Assembly: GCA_022843845.1 (NCBI GenBank)
Contig: JALHMW010000028.1
Location: 1 to 59,259 of the forward strand
Source of the DNA: Archangium sp.
GTDB taxonomy: Bacteria > Myxococcota > Myxococcia > Myxococcales > Myxococcaceae
Length of the DNA: 59,259 nt
Reading direction: 5' to 3'
Part shown: piece after piece, positions 18,604 through 28,985 of the stretch
Numbering within the stretch: position 1 is the stretch's first letter
Layout: the number at the start of each line of letters is the position of its first letter
Notes under the pieces: model-generated
Databases searched by the model: none
The model's input: the letters and a program-made list of their open reading frames with translations, nothing else
Told to the model about the DNA's origin: nothing
Made by a program: the position numbers and the translations under genes

Positions 18604-20136
18604 TCAGGTCAGCACGACGCGCTCCAGCCCGGCGATCGCGGGGCCGTCCAACACGTCGCCATTGGTCGAGAAGCGGGACCCGTGGCACGGGCAGTCCCAC
18701 GAGCGCTCGGCCGGGTTGAACTTCACCCCGCAGCCAAGGTGGGTGCAGACGCTCGAGACCGCGTGAAGGGCTCCGGCTGCGTCGCGGAAGACGGCGACGC
18801 GCCGACCATCGACCCGCACGACCTTGCCCTCGCTCGGCGCGATCTCGGCGACCGACGACACTTCTCCTGGAGCGAGCGCGTCGCCCACGAGGTGGCCGGG
18901 CGTGTCGACGTTCTCTTGAATGAACTGCGCCGCCGCCGCGAGCGGCTTCACACGGGTCGCGGTGTACAGCGCGGCCCACGGGTTCTCCTTGCCCTGAATG
19001 GCATCGGCCAGCACGTGCGCCGCAACGGTGCCGAACGTGAGCCCGTTGCCGCTGAAGCCCGTGGCCACGTACGAGTTCGTCGAGAGCGTGTTGCGGCCGA
19101 TGAAGGGCAGGCCGTCGACCGGCTCGAGCACCTGCGCCGACCAGCGGTGCGTGGCAGGTCCCACGTCGAAGCGCCTGGCGACGTACCGATCGAGCGCCTC
19201 GAAGGACGCGTCGGTCTCCGAGGTCGTGCCGGTCTTGTGATCGGCGCCTCCGACGAGGAGCCACGAGCGAGGGCCGTCGGCGCCGCGCAACGTCACCGAG
19301 CGGAGGTAGTGGTACGGGTCTGCGGTGTCCCAGAAGAGGCCGTCGAGCCGGGCCTTCGATTCGAAGGCCGCGAGGTACGAGCGGTACGACGCCACCTTGG
19401 TCTGAAGGAAGACGCGATTGAGCGGCGAGTGCGTGGCGAACACCACCGTCATGGCGCGCAACGACTCGCCGCGCTCCAGGTGCACCACCGAGGGCTCGCC
19501 GTCATCGACGGCAGTCACCCGCACGCCTTCTTGAACGACGACCCCGAGCGCGCGCAGGCGCCTGACGAGCATGCTGACGTAGCCGACCGGGTTGAGGGCG
19601 CCTTGATTCTCGAAGCGCAAGCCGCCGCTTGTCTTGAAGGGCAGCGGCACCTCGAGCACCGATGACACGGGCAGGCCTGCGCGCTGGCAGGCGGTGAGCT
19701 CCTTCTCGAGATCGACGCCCCCGTCGTGCTCCTCGTCTCGGAAGAGGTACCCGGGCAGGCGAGTGAAGCCCACGCCGACATCGTCGCCGCTCAGCTCGGC
19801 GATGAACTCGATGGCATGCCGGCTCGACGCGGCGACCAGCCGGGCACCCTCGTGGCCGAAGTCCGACTCGATGGTGGCGTAGCGCGTGTCGACAGCCTCG
19901 GTGAGGTGGGCCGAGGAGCAGCCCGTCACGCCTGCACCGGCATGTCTGGCTTCGACCACCATGACTTTTTTGCCCGCGCGGGCGAGCAGGTAGGCCGTCG
20001 TCAGGCCCGTGATGCCAGCCCCGATGACGACACAGTCAGCGACGAGATCGCGGGCAAGAGAGGGCGACGGTTCGCGCTCGCCCTCGGCACGGGGCGTGAG
20101 CGTCCACAGCGGCTCGGTCGATCGAATCGGCGGCAT
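18604..20136 (-). CDS. FAD-dependent oxidoreductase with C-terminal Rieske [2Fe-2S] domain
   Basis: 510 residues. The N-terminal two thirds is a DAO-type flavoprotein with the dinucleotide-binding motif VVIGAGITGLTTAYLLARAG (about 36-55) and the partner strand VMVVEARHAGAG. Near 340-370 is VEPVDGLPFIGRNTL, typical of DAO-fold enzymes. The last 85 residues are a Rieske domain with both cluster ligand pairs present: CTHLGC and CPCHGSRF (about 463-485). Such fusions oxidise amines or related substrates and pass electrons through the cluster. The substrate is not evident. No Tat or Sec signal, so cytoplasmic. Followed by the 163-residue helical protein. Confidence 0.9.
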   Translation of the reverse strand: MPPIRSTEPLWTLTPRAEGEREPSPSLARDLVADCVVIGAGITGLTTAYLLARAGKKVMVVEARHAGAGVTGCSSAHLTEAVDTRYATIESDFGHEGARLVAASSRHAIEFIAELSGDDVGVGFTRLPGYLFRDEEHDGGVDLEKELTACQRAGLPVSSVLEVPLPFKTSGGLRFENQGALNPVGYVSMLVRRLRALGVVVQEGVRVTAVDDGEPSVVHLERGESLRAMTVVFATHSPLNRVFLQTKVASYRSYLAAFESKARLDGLFWDTADPYHYLRSVTLRGADGPRSWLLVGGADHKTGTTSETDASFEALDRYVARRFDVGPATHRWSAQVLEPVDGLPFIGRNTLSTNSYVATGFSGNGLTFGTVAAHVLADAIQGKENPWAALYTATRVKPLAAAAQFIQENVDTPGHLVGDALAPGEVSSVAEIAPSEGKVVRVDGRRVAVFRDAAGALHAVSSVCTHLGCGVKFNPAERSWDCPCHGSRFSTNGDVLDGPAIAGLERVVLT

Positions 20137-20236
20137 TCGTCGCGTGGTTGCAACCTTGAGACCGGTCGAACGGCGGCGGTCGCACGGCAGCGCGACACAA
20201 TGGAATCAAAGGCTCACGCGAGCTTCGGGGCTGCGA

Positions 20237-20257
20237 GGGCAGTCATCTTGACTGCCC
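20237..20257 (-). terminator. Perfect 9-bp stem-loop downstream of the methyltransferase gene
   Basis: GGGCAGTCA, loop TCT, TGACTGCCC: nine perfect pairs with a 3-nt loop, about 32 nt beyond the stop of the minus-strand methyltransferase gene. No U-tract follows, so it may be an RNA-end stabiliser or weak terminator and not a classic intrinsic terminator. Confidence 0.45.
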
Positions 20258-20288
20258 GGCCCCCGGATCGACGAGCACCACCAGCGGT

Positions 20289-21227
20289 CTACCTTCGGCG
20301 CAGGAGCGTGTACGAAGCGTGAAGCTCCGAGTCGACGGCGGGCCAGTCTTTTGCCCACTCGAGTGCCTTCGCCATCACCTTGCACGGCTTGGTGTCGTCT
20401 TGCTCGAAGGCGAGCACCTCGAAGCCGGCGGCGAGGAGGGTCTCCTTCGAGTACGGGCTCCGGATGTCGGTCATCGGCTTGTACGGCTGCTGGGGCGCTC
20501 CGCCGATGTTGTAGATGAAGAAGAGGCCGCCCTTGTTGAGCTGGGAGTGGATGAGCGCGAGGAGCTTCGCGTCGTCGAGCCCAAGGTCGACCTGGGCCTT
20601 CGCGCCCGGTGGCTCTGCGGGGTGCACGTAGCCGCGCTTGAGGGTGTTCTTCGAGATCCACAGGTCGTACCCGCCGCCGATCTCCTTCACGACGCGTTCG
20701 TCGCTGGCGAAGAAGCCGTCGTGCAGCTTGACGCTCCCCTTCCCTCGTTTGCCGACGAGTGCCCTGGTGCCCGCGACGAGGAGCGGATCGACCTCGACGC
20801 CATGCACGTCGGCCCCCAGCGAGGCGAGCATCAACAGCTGCCCGAGGTTTCCGTAGCCGAAGTCGAGCACGCGCTTGCCGGATGGCTGGAATCCCGCAGC
20901 GGCTGCGATCTCGAACGCGCGCGCGTACCCGAGCGGATCGCTGATGCGGGTGTAGACGAACTCGTCGTCGGCGACTCGCGGCTCGGCGCCAGGGAACGCA
21001 GGAGACGCGACGAAGCACTGCCGAGGTTCCTTCGAGCAGTACCAGGTCTTCGGCGGCACCGACGTGAGGCCCTCGGTGCTGCGCAGCCACTGCTTCACCC
21101 ACGGCGAGGTGATGGTGGGCTCGAGCTGCTTCGCGAGGCGGCGGAGCTCCGGGAGCACCGGAACTCCCGCGTCGGCCACACCCGCATCCGGCGCGACCGA
21201 TAAGAAGAGCAGCACCAGGCTCGTCAT
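20289..21227 (-). CDS. Exported SAM-dependent methyltransferase-like protein
   Basis: 312 residues. Begins with a short hydrophobic export signal (MTSLVLLFLSVA) and then PDAGVADAGVP, the same LSVAPDAG octapeptide found in the CapA protein. The mature part has a class I methyltransferase fold: motif I VLDFGYGNLGQLLMLASLGA (about 144-163), the acidic end of strand 2 (VHGVEVDPL), a motif-IV-like GGYDLWISKNTL, and KGGLFFIYNIGG. It also has Cys residues (WYCSKEPRQCF), unusual in a cytosolic enzyme but reasonable for an exported one. SAM is cytoplasmic, so either the signal is not used, the protein is a membrane-tethered cytoplasmic enzyme, or the fold serves another role. The ATG overlaps the argS stop by 4 nt (ATGA). 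Confidence 0.75.
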   Translation of the reverse strand: MTSLVLLFLSVAPDAGVADAGVPVLPELRRLAKQLEPTITSPWVKQWLRSTEGLTSVPPKTWYCSKEPRQCFVASPAFPGAEPRVADDEFVYTRISDPLGYARAFEIAAAAGFQPSGKRVLDFGYGNLGQLLMLASLGADVHGVEVDPLLVAGTRALVGKRGKGSVKLHDGFFASDERVVKEIGGGYDLWISKNTLKRGYVHPAEPPGAKAQVDLGLDDAKLLALIHSQLNKGGLFFIYNIGGAPQQPYKPMTDIRSPYSKETLLAAGFEVLAFEQDDTKPCKVMAKALEWAKDWPAVDSELHASYTLLRRR

Positions 21228-23035
21228 GCCTCTTCGGCCGGAGCTTCCATGTGCTCCGGCGCATCGACTCCGAGGATCAAGAACGCGCTCTTGAGAGTCT
21301 GCTTGAGCGCCGCGACCATCGCGAGCCGGCCCTGCGTCTTCTCGGGATCGCTGCCGACGATCGGGTCCGACTTGTACTGCGTGTAGTAGGCGTGGAAGTC
21401 GCCGATGAGCTCCTGGCAGTAATAGAGGACGTGGTGCGGCTCGAGGCGATCGGCGGCGCTCGCGACGACGTCGGGCAGCTGGGAGATCTTCTTCAGCATC
21501 ATCTTCTCTTCAGGGAGCACCAGCCGCGCGAGCTGCGCGTCGGTGATCTGGTCGATGCCGACGAACGCAACGCCCTTCTCCTCCGCCTTCTTGAGCACCT
21601 GCGCGCAGCGGGCATGGCCGTACTGAAAATAGAAGACCGGGTTGTCCTTCGACTGCTTGGTGACGGCGTCGAGATCGAAGTCGAACTGCGCGTCGCGGGT
21701 CTTCATCAAGAAGATGAAGCGGCACACGTCGGCGCCGGCCTCGTCGATGAGATCGGAGAGCTCGAACAGGGTGCCCTTGCGCTTGCTGACCTTCACCTCT
21801 TCACCGCCGCGGGTGATTCGCACGATCTGCACGAGCGCGAACTCGAGCTTCTTCGTGTCGAAGCCGAGCAGGTGCATGCCGGACTGAATGCGCGGCACGT
21901 GGCCAGCGTGATCGGCGCCGAAGACGTCGACCATCAGCTCGTAGCCGCGGTCGTACTTGGCCTTGTGGTACGCGAGATCGGCGGTCAGGTAGACGGGCGT
22001 GCCGTCGGCGCGGAGGATGATTCGATCTTCCTCGTCCTTGAGCGGCGTCTTGCCCTTCTCGTCCTGCCAGGTCGCCGTCATCAGGAAGGTGCCGCCGAGC
22101 TGCTTGTCGGCGTACTTCGAGGCCTTGGACTCGGCGTCGCGGACCTTCTCCTTGTTGTCCTTCCGCTTGCCCTCGGTCGCCTCGTAGGTGACGCCGCGCG
22201 CCTTGTAGACGTCGACGATCGACTTCACCGCGCCAGAGGCGTGGAGCGTCGCCTCACTGAAGAAGACGTCATGGCTGATGTTCGCCTTCGCGAGCGTGGC
22301 GCGAATGGCCTTCATGTTCTCGCGGATGCCGACGGCGATGGCAGCGGGCGACCACTCGGCTTCGGGTTTCGTCAGGAAGGAGTCTCCGACCTCGGCCTTC
22401 CAGGTCTTCGCGATCTCGATCACGTAGTCGGCCGGGTACTCGCCTTCGATGAGCTCGATCTTCTCGCCGAAGAGTTCCCGGTAGCGTTTGTAGATCGTGC
22501 GGCCGAGGGTCTCGACCTGCTTGCCCGAGTCGTTGATGTAGAACTCGCGGGTGACGTCGTGGCCGGCCGCGTCGAGCAGGCGCGCGATGCCGTCGCCCAT
22601 GAAGGCGCCGCGGGCGTGACCGATGTGCACGGGGCCGGTGGGGTTGGCTGAGACGAACTCGACCATCACCTTCTTGCCCGTCGACTTCGGCGCCTTGCGG
22701 CCGAACTGTGTGCCGGCTTTGAGCACCTCGCTCGCGACGCGCTGGAAGACGACGTCTTTCAAGCGGATGTTCAAGAAGCCGGGGCCGGCCTTCTCGACGC
22801 TGACGATGATCGACTGGCGGTCGACCAGGTTGGCGACGATGGCATCGGCGAGCTCGATCGGCTTCATTCCGACGGTCTTCGACATCACCATGCAGACGTT
22901 GCAGGCCCAGTCGCCGTGCTCGAGGTTCTTCGGCGCTTCGACGGAGTAGTTGGGGATCGCCTCGAACTTCAGCGCGCCCTTCTCTTTCAGCGCGTTCAGC
23001 GTGTCGTCGATCACCTGGCGGACGTGTTGTCTCAT
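21224..23035 (-). CDS. argS: Arginyl-tRNA synthetase
   Basis: 603 residues, class I aminoacyl-tRNA synthetase charging tRNA-Arg; the length is as expected. Domains: an N-terminal additional domain (about 1-95), a Rossmann catalytic core with the HIGH motif in NPTGPVHIGHARGAFMGDG, the KMSKS-equivalent KVSKRKGTLFELSDLIDEAG, and a C-terminal anticodon-binding DALR domain (about 480-603; HHVLYYCQELIGDFHAYYTQ). The ATG at 23035 is chosen because MRQHVRQVIDDTLNAL matches a typical ArgS N-terminus; the frame remains open upstream without conserved sequence. The methyltransferase gene overlaps its stop, so argS expression probably drives it. Confidence 0.97.
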   Translation of the reverse strand: MRQHVRQVIDDTLNALKEKGALKFEAIPNYSVEAPKNLEHGDWACNVCMVMSKTVGMKPIELADAIVANLVDRQSIIVSVEKAGPGFLNIRLKDVVFQRVASEVLKAGTQFGRKAPKSTGKKVMVEFVSANPTGPVHIGHARGAFMGDGIARLLDAAGHDVTREFYINDSGKQVETLGRTIYKRYRELFGEKIELIEGEYPADYVIEIAKTWKAEVGDSFLTKPEAEWSPAAIAVGIRENMKAIRATLAKANISHDVFFSEATLHASGAVKSIVDVYKARGVTYEATEGKRKDNKEKVRDAESKASKYADKQLGGTFLMTATWQDEKGKTPLKDEEDRIILRADGTPVYLTADLAYHKAKYDRGYELMVDVFGADHAGHVPRIQSGMHLLGFDTKKLEFALVQIVRITRGGEEVKVSKRKGTLFELSDLIDEAGADVCRFIFLMKTRDAQFDFDLDAVTKQSKDNPVFYFQYGHARCAQVLKKAEEKGVAFVGIDQITDAQLARLVLPEEKMMLKKISQLPDVVASAADRLEPHHVLYYCQELIGDFHAYYTQYKSDPIVGSDPEKTQGRLAMVAALKQTLKSAFLILGVDAPEHMEAPAEEA

Positions 23036-23244
23036 CGTGACTCCTTGGGACGGGCGGAATCGCATGTCTCTGACGCCGAGTGAAGCGCGCTCCCACGGTC
23101 TCCGCTTCGGTGCTCGCGACGCGCTTCGAGACCGGCGATGCCTCCCGTCGAATACCGCTCCGCAGTCTTCCGGATGACGCCGAAGCCTCAGAACCACCAA
23201 CTGCGGACCGATCGGCCTGCGGAGTTCCGGCAACCAACGCCGTG

Positions 23245-23994
23245 ATGTCGGATGGTGAACTCCACGCCGCGTTGGGTCTGCACCGGGGAAGACGGTTGTT
23301 GGCCGCCGCGCTCGTGCTCGCGCTGGGTATCGTCGCGGTGCTCAGTATGGGCAACGGTGAGCCCGGCCCTGAGCGCCTCGAGTCTCCAGCCCCGGTCGTC
23401 GTGGACAGCACTGCGAGTCCACCCAGCCCACCGGCGCAGCGGACCAGGCGCCGCCCGCGACCCGTCATGTCAGCGAGGTCCTCTCGCGCGCCTTCGCCGC
23501 CCGTGGCTGAAGTGCCCGGCGCCGTCGCGCCGGAGCCCCTGGTGGACGCACCTGCACCTCCCGCCATCGCGCCGGTGGAGGAGGAGGCGCCTCCTCCGCC
23601 TCCCGATGCGCCGCCGGCCGAGCCCCCGGAGGAAGTCGAGGGCCCACCCCCAGCACCTCAGGCAGAAGAGCCTGCGCAGGACGGCAACGGAGAAGGCATC
23701 GCCAGGGCCATCGCCGCTGAGAAGCGCGCTGCGGTGCGCAGCTGCTTCGAACGCGAGCTCAAGGAGCAGCCGAAGCTCACCGGCACCGTCGTCGTCGAGC
23801 TCGACCTCGCGCCGCCCGCGCGCGTCGAGGCCGTTCGCGTCAGCGATGATCTGAACCGCCCCGGGTTCACCCGCTGCGTCACCGCTGCGATGCAGGGCGT
23901 GCGCTTCGCGATGCTCGACGAGGAGATCTCGGTGCGCGTGCCTTACGTTCTGAGCCCCGAGCGCCGGTCGTTGGAGCGGCGCCTTGCTGAATGA
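23245..23994 (+). CDS. AgmX/PglI C-terminal-domain protein, TonB-like organisation
   Basis: 249 residues from the ATG at 23245; the frame is open to 23080, but that extension is not hydrophobic or conserved. Layout: a cytoplasmic N-tail of about 20 residues, one transmembrane helix (LLAAALVLALGIVAVL, about 20-36), a long Pro/Ala/Glu-rich periplasmic spacer (about 45-150), then a folded C-terminal domain (RSCFERELKEQPKLTGTVVVEL to SVRVPYVLS). That C-terminal domain matches the tail found on AgmX, PglI and related myxobacterial gliding-motility or secretion proteins and is TonB_C-like. Two Cys (RSCFER, TRCVTA) may form a disulfide. A role in transducing force or bridging the envelope is inferred. 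Divergent from argS. Confidence 0.75.
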   Translation: MSDGELHAALGLHRGRRLLAAALVLALGIVAVLSMGNGEPGPERLESPAPVVVDSTASPPSPPAQRTRRRPRPVMSARSSRAPSPPVAEVPGAVAPEPLVDAPAPPAIAPVEEEAPPPPPDAPPAEPPEEVEGPPPAPQAEEPAQDGNGEGIARAIAAEKRAAVRSCFERELKEQPKLTGTVVVELDLAPPARVEAVRVSDDLNRPGFTRCVTAAMQGVRFAMLDEEISVRVPYVLSPERRSLERRLAE

Positions 23995-24048
23995 AGGATG
24001 TTGTTCGGCCGGTGGGGTTGGCCAACGGGGCATGCTCAAGTCCGGGTC

Positions 24049-24579
24049 ATGCGCACGAACCGGCTGGCACTGCTGGCGTTGGCACTCACCGCGCTGGAGG
24101 CGTCTACGAGCGAACGTCACGATCAGATCGAGCTGAGCGACCTCGTGCGGCAGAGCAGCCTGATCGCGCTGGTGGAGCCGGCGAGCCCGCCGACGAAGAA
24201 GACCGAGATCGCGATCGGCCCGAAGGGCGGCTCGAAGGAGACGTACCCACCGTTCACGCGCGTGCAGCAGCGCTACGTGGTGAAGGCGGTCCTGAAGAAC
24301 GAGGCAGGGAAGAAGCTCGCGGAGGGCGCGCTCATCGAGGTCGACGTCGGCGACTTCGACACGCGATTGACCGTGCACCGGCGGTACTACCTCGAGGGCG
24401 TTCGGAAGATTCCGATCTACTCGTATTACACGCCGTCACCGCCGCCGGACGCAGGGGCCGCAGGCTCCATCGTCTTCGTCCAACGGTCCGGAGACGGCTG
24501 GGAGTTCACCGCGAGCGGAGCGATCGAGCACGCGGGAATGCGCTCCACGATCGAGGCGCTGCTCACGACTGGTCGGTGA
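24049..24579 (+). CDS. Exported protein of unknown function
   Basis: 176 residues, not recognised. The N-terminus MRTNRLALLALALTALEAS is a Sec-type signal peptide. The mature part is a small, mostly beta protein (SLIALVEPASPP, RVQQRYVVKAVLKNE, GALIEVDVGDFDTRLTVHRRYY). The phrasing SLIALV...V...VLKN...G..I.V resembles small secreted beta-sandwich proteins whose members start with a 'sxivagrV' motif, but I cannot assign a family. It contains a PDAG tetrapeptide (PPPDAGAAG). It starts 54 nt after the AgmX-tail gene on the same strand, so is likely co-transcribed. Confidence 0.7.
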   Translation: MRTNRLALLALALTALEASTSERHDQIELSDLVRQSSLIALVEPASPPTKKTEIAIGPKGGSKETYPPFTRVQQRYVVKAVLKNEAGKKLAEGALIEVDVGDFDTRLTVHRRYYLEGVRKIPIYSYYTPSPPPDAGAAGSIVFVQRSGDGWEFTASGAIEHAGMRSTIEALLTTGR

Positions 24580-24915
24580 GACGGGCTCGAAGCGAGGCGG
24601 TCGTGAAAGTGGCCTCCAAAGCCTCGAGTCACGAGGGTCAGTTCGAATCGGCAGCGCGCGTGGACGATGCGGGTCCGGGGGGCGAGGTCGATTTCCAGGG
24701 GCTGTAAACCGGGTGACGGTTTTGCGGAAACCAGTTCACGTCAACTTGTGGTCGCTAATCCGTCACCCTGTCTACAGTGCCCAGAAAAGCGACCCGCTCC
24801 CTCGACCCGGCTGGCCAAACGACCACGGAGCGAGGCGCTTTCCTTTGCGACTACCGAGCCCCGAGGCTTCGGAGCGCCCTCGTTCGTCACTCGCGCTCGT
24901 TCCTGCAAGCGCCTC
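24580..24915. other. Convergent intergenic region, no gene seen
   Basis: 336 bp between an exported-protein gene and the end of fusA. GC falls visibly around 24700-24780. A 9-bp inverted repeat (GGGTGACGG at 24711-24719, CCGTCACCC at 24760-24768) brackets the AT-richer part, with a 40-nt loop. A stretch near 24600-24660 has tRNA-like words (CTCCAAA, TTCGAAT), but the stems do not pair. The region may hold transcription ends for both neighbours. Confidence 0.4.
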
Positions 24916-27009
<2,094 letters not shown>

Positions 27010-27092
27010 GACGTGAGGTTCCTCTGTGCGGAAAAGACGCAGTCGTCTTTCGCACGGTCGCACCGTGTGTGTCCCCTTTTTTGGGGCGCCCC
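27010..27092 (-). promoter_or_regulatory. Structured 5' leader of fusA
   Basis: Reading outward from the fusA start: a perfect 7-bp hairpin (AAAGACG, loop CAGT, CGTCTTT; 27033-27050); 2 nt later a perfect 6-bp hairpin (CACGGT, loop CGC, ACCGTG; 27053-27067); then CCCC-TTTTTT-GGGG (27073-27086) merging into the palindrome GGGGCGCCCC (27083-27092). Shine-Dalgarno AGAGGAA lies between the first hairpin and ATG. This could be an mRNA regulatory leader or a promoter with operators; no mapped start site can be read from sequence. Confidence 0.4.
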
Positions 27093-27304
27093 AGAGCCGC
27101 CGCCATGCGCTCGAAACGAGCAGTCGGTCGGCTCGCCCATCGAACAGGCGCCAGACGCGGCTCCGGCGGACGCTGGTGGCGCGCCGTTCGACGCAGGAAC
27201 GCCTCGAATGAAGTGCGACAGGACCGGGCAGCGGCCGTCATCTCTTCATGCGCGACGCGCTCCACACCCAGAAACACGACAAACCTGAGTATGACGGTCC
27301 GGCC

Positions 27305-28975
27305 ATGCGCCACCACCGATTCGTGCTGCTCCTGCTCGCCCTCGCTGGAAGCAGCTGCAGCGTGCCGATGCCGACCTGCGAGCCGGCCTCCTGCGTCGGG
27401 TGTTGTGACGCCACAGGCGCCTGCCAACGCGGCGACACGAATGGCGCGTGCGGCCAGGAAGCAGCGGCCTGCCTCGCGTGCGACGCCCCAACGAACTGCA
27501 TCGCGGGGCGGTGCGTGGGGCTTGGAGCGGGCGGCGGCGCGAGCGGTGGCAGCAGCGCGGGAGGAACTGCTGGTGGCAACGACGCGGGCGGGACGGCTGC
27601 TGGGGGCGGTGACGCGGGGGGAACTGCAGGTGGCAACGAGGCCGGAGGGGCGGGTGGTGGGGGCGACGCGGGCGGAGTGGCTGGCGGAAGCTCGAACGGT
27701 GGTGGTGGCACGGCAGGAGGTGCTGCAGGAGGATCAGGCGGTACTGGTGGCGGCACTGCCACGCTCGACGCGGGTGCGCCTCCTCCCGGCCCTGCCCGCA
27801 ACCTCGCGCCGGCGGTGCGCGTCGAGCTCAACGGTGTGGTGCTCGAGGGCACCAGGATCCTGGCTGCAGGCAGCCGCTTCACCACGGTCGGCAACGAGCG
27901 TGATGGGCTCTTTCTTCGCTTCGGCGTGACGAGCTCGGCGTCGTTCGTCGGCGGCGCCAACAACGATCAGCTCTACGCAGTGGCGAACCGCCCCGGCACC
28001 GCGTTGGCCGTCGGGCTGACGCGCACGTTCGAGACGGGGGCCCGCACCTCCGACTCGGCCTTCCTCGTGACCATTCCAGCTGTCGGTCAACCCAGCGCTG
28101 TGGTGCATGAGAACATCGTGGACGTTGGGCTCCAGCCACGAGCCATCGATGTCACCGCAGCCGGCTACGTCGTCGCGGGGCGGTTCGATGATGGCGCCCA
28201 GGGCTACGTCGGCCTGGTGTCCACCACGGCCCAACCGGGCACCCACGTGCGCTTCACGATGCCCACTGCGAGCGACGTTCGGGTCCGCCAGGTGCGCACC
28301 GCGGGCGCGCTCTCCGTCGTCGTCGGTGATCTCACCATTGGCGCCACCACGAGCGGCTTCGTCGCCGCGTTCCAGAGCAGCTCGCTCGCCCTTCAGTATG
28401 CGTTCGTCGTCTCGCAGGCTGGCGCCTCGGTGAACCTCGCAGACGTCGCGCTTGCCGGCCCTTCGATGGTCGCCGTGGGTCAAGCCAACGCAGACGGGCT
28501 GGTGGTGCGATTCGACGCCGCCAGCGGGGGCGCGGTGACGACGGCACGTGTGCCTCAGACGAGGCTCACCTCGATCGTCGGGCCCGAGCCAGTCGTCATC
28601 ACCGGCCTCCGCGGCCGCGCGCTCGTCACGGCAAAGCTCACTGCGGGAGCGCTCGACGGGACGGCCTTCTCCAACCTCTCGAACCCAAGCAACATCAGCC
28701 CGCTCCCGTTGGTTCGAATCGACGGCGGCGCCGTGGTCTTCGGGCGCACGTTCGACGGCGGCCTCGCGCAGCTCGAGCTCAACGACGACCTCCGCAGCGG
28801 GTGTGGTGGCGCCGTCAGCGGAACGCCAATCAGCGTGGCCCTGGTGGCTGACGCCGGGGTCGCGGTGATGGCGACGTCGCCTGCCGTTGCGGCGATCACC
28901 CTGAGGGCGTCGGCGGTCCTCGGCCTTCAGGTGACGCCGCTCCCGCTCTCGCCCGCCCCTGCCTGCTGGCCGTGA
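27305..28975 (+). CDS. Lipoprotein with Gly/Ala-rich stalk and a C-terminal beta domain
   Basis: 556 residues; ATG at 27305. The signal MRHHRFVLLLLALAGSSC suggests lipidation at Cys18 (a weak lipobox). A Cys-rich N-terminal knob follows (about 19-75: CEPASCVGCCDATGAC, CGQEAAACLACDA), then an 80-residue low-complexity stalk of GGxAGG/NDAGG units, then a beta-rich domain of about 390 residues with repeated blocks (RILAAGSRFTTVGNERDGLFLRFG-like, FLVTIP, GYVVAGRFDDGAQG) reminiscent of a beta-propeller or delta-60-type repeat. It ends with Cys (APACWP). Likely surface-exposed on a flexible stalk. Function unknown. Confidence 0.75.
   Translation: MRHHRFVLLLLALAGSSCSVPMPTCEPASCVGCCDATGACQRGDTNGACGQEAAACLACDAPTNCIAGRCVGLGAGGGASGGSSAGGTAGGNDAGGTAAGGGDAGGTAGGNEAGGAGGGGDAGGVAGGSSNGGGGTAGGAAGGSGGTGGGTATLDAGAPPPGPARNLAPAVRVELNGVVLEGTRILAAGSRFTTVGNERDGLFLRFGVTSSASFVGGANNDQLYAVANRPGTALAVGLTRTFETGARTSDSAFLVTIPAVGQPSAVVHENIVDVGLQPRAIDVTAAGYVVAGRFDDGAQGYVGLVSTTAQPGTHVRFTMPTASDVRVRQVRTAGALSVVVGDLTIGATTSGFVAAFQSSSLALQYAFVVSQAGASVNLADVALAGPSMVAVGQANADGLVVRFDAASGGAVTTARVPQTRLTSIVGPEPVVITGLRGRALVTAKLTAGALDGTAFSNLSNPSNISPLPLVRIDGGAVVFGRTFDGGLAQLELNDDLRSGCGGAVSGTPISVALVADAGVAVMATSPAVAAITLRASAVLGLQVTPLPLSPAPACWP
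27522..27759 (+). repeat. Low-complexity Gly/Ala/Asp coding repeat
   Basis: Imperfect GGC/GGT/GCG-rich units encoding GGxAGG and (N/G)DAGG steps in the stalk of the lipoprotein. The units are degenerate at DNA level but near-uniform in protein, which is expected to vary in copy number between strains. Confidence 0.7.
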
Positions 28976-28985
28976 GCCGCCGCCT

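Noticed and set aside
23080..23244. Upstream extension of the AgmX-tail protein.
   Set aside because: Open by chance in high-GC DNA; the membrane-protein-like start is at 23245 and the extension has no domain.
24600..24665. tRNA-like words (CTCCAAA loop, TTCGAAT) downstream of the 176-residue protein gene.
   Set aside because: The acceptor, anticodon and T stems do not pair; not a tRNA.
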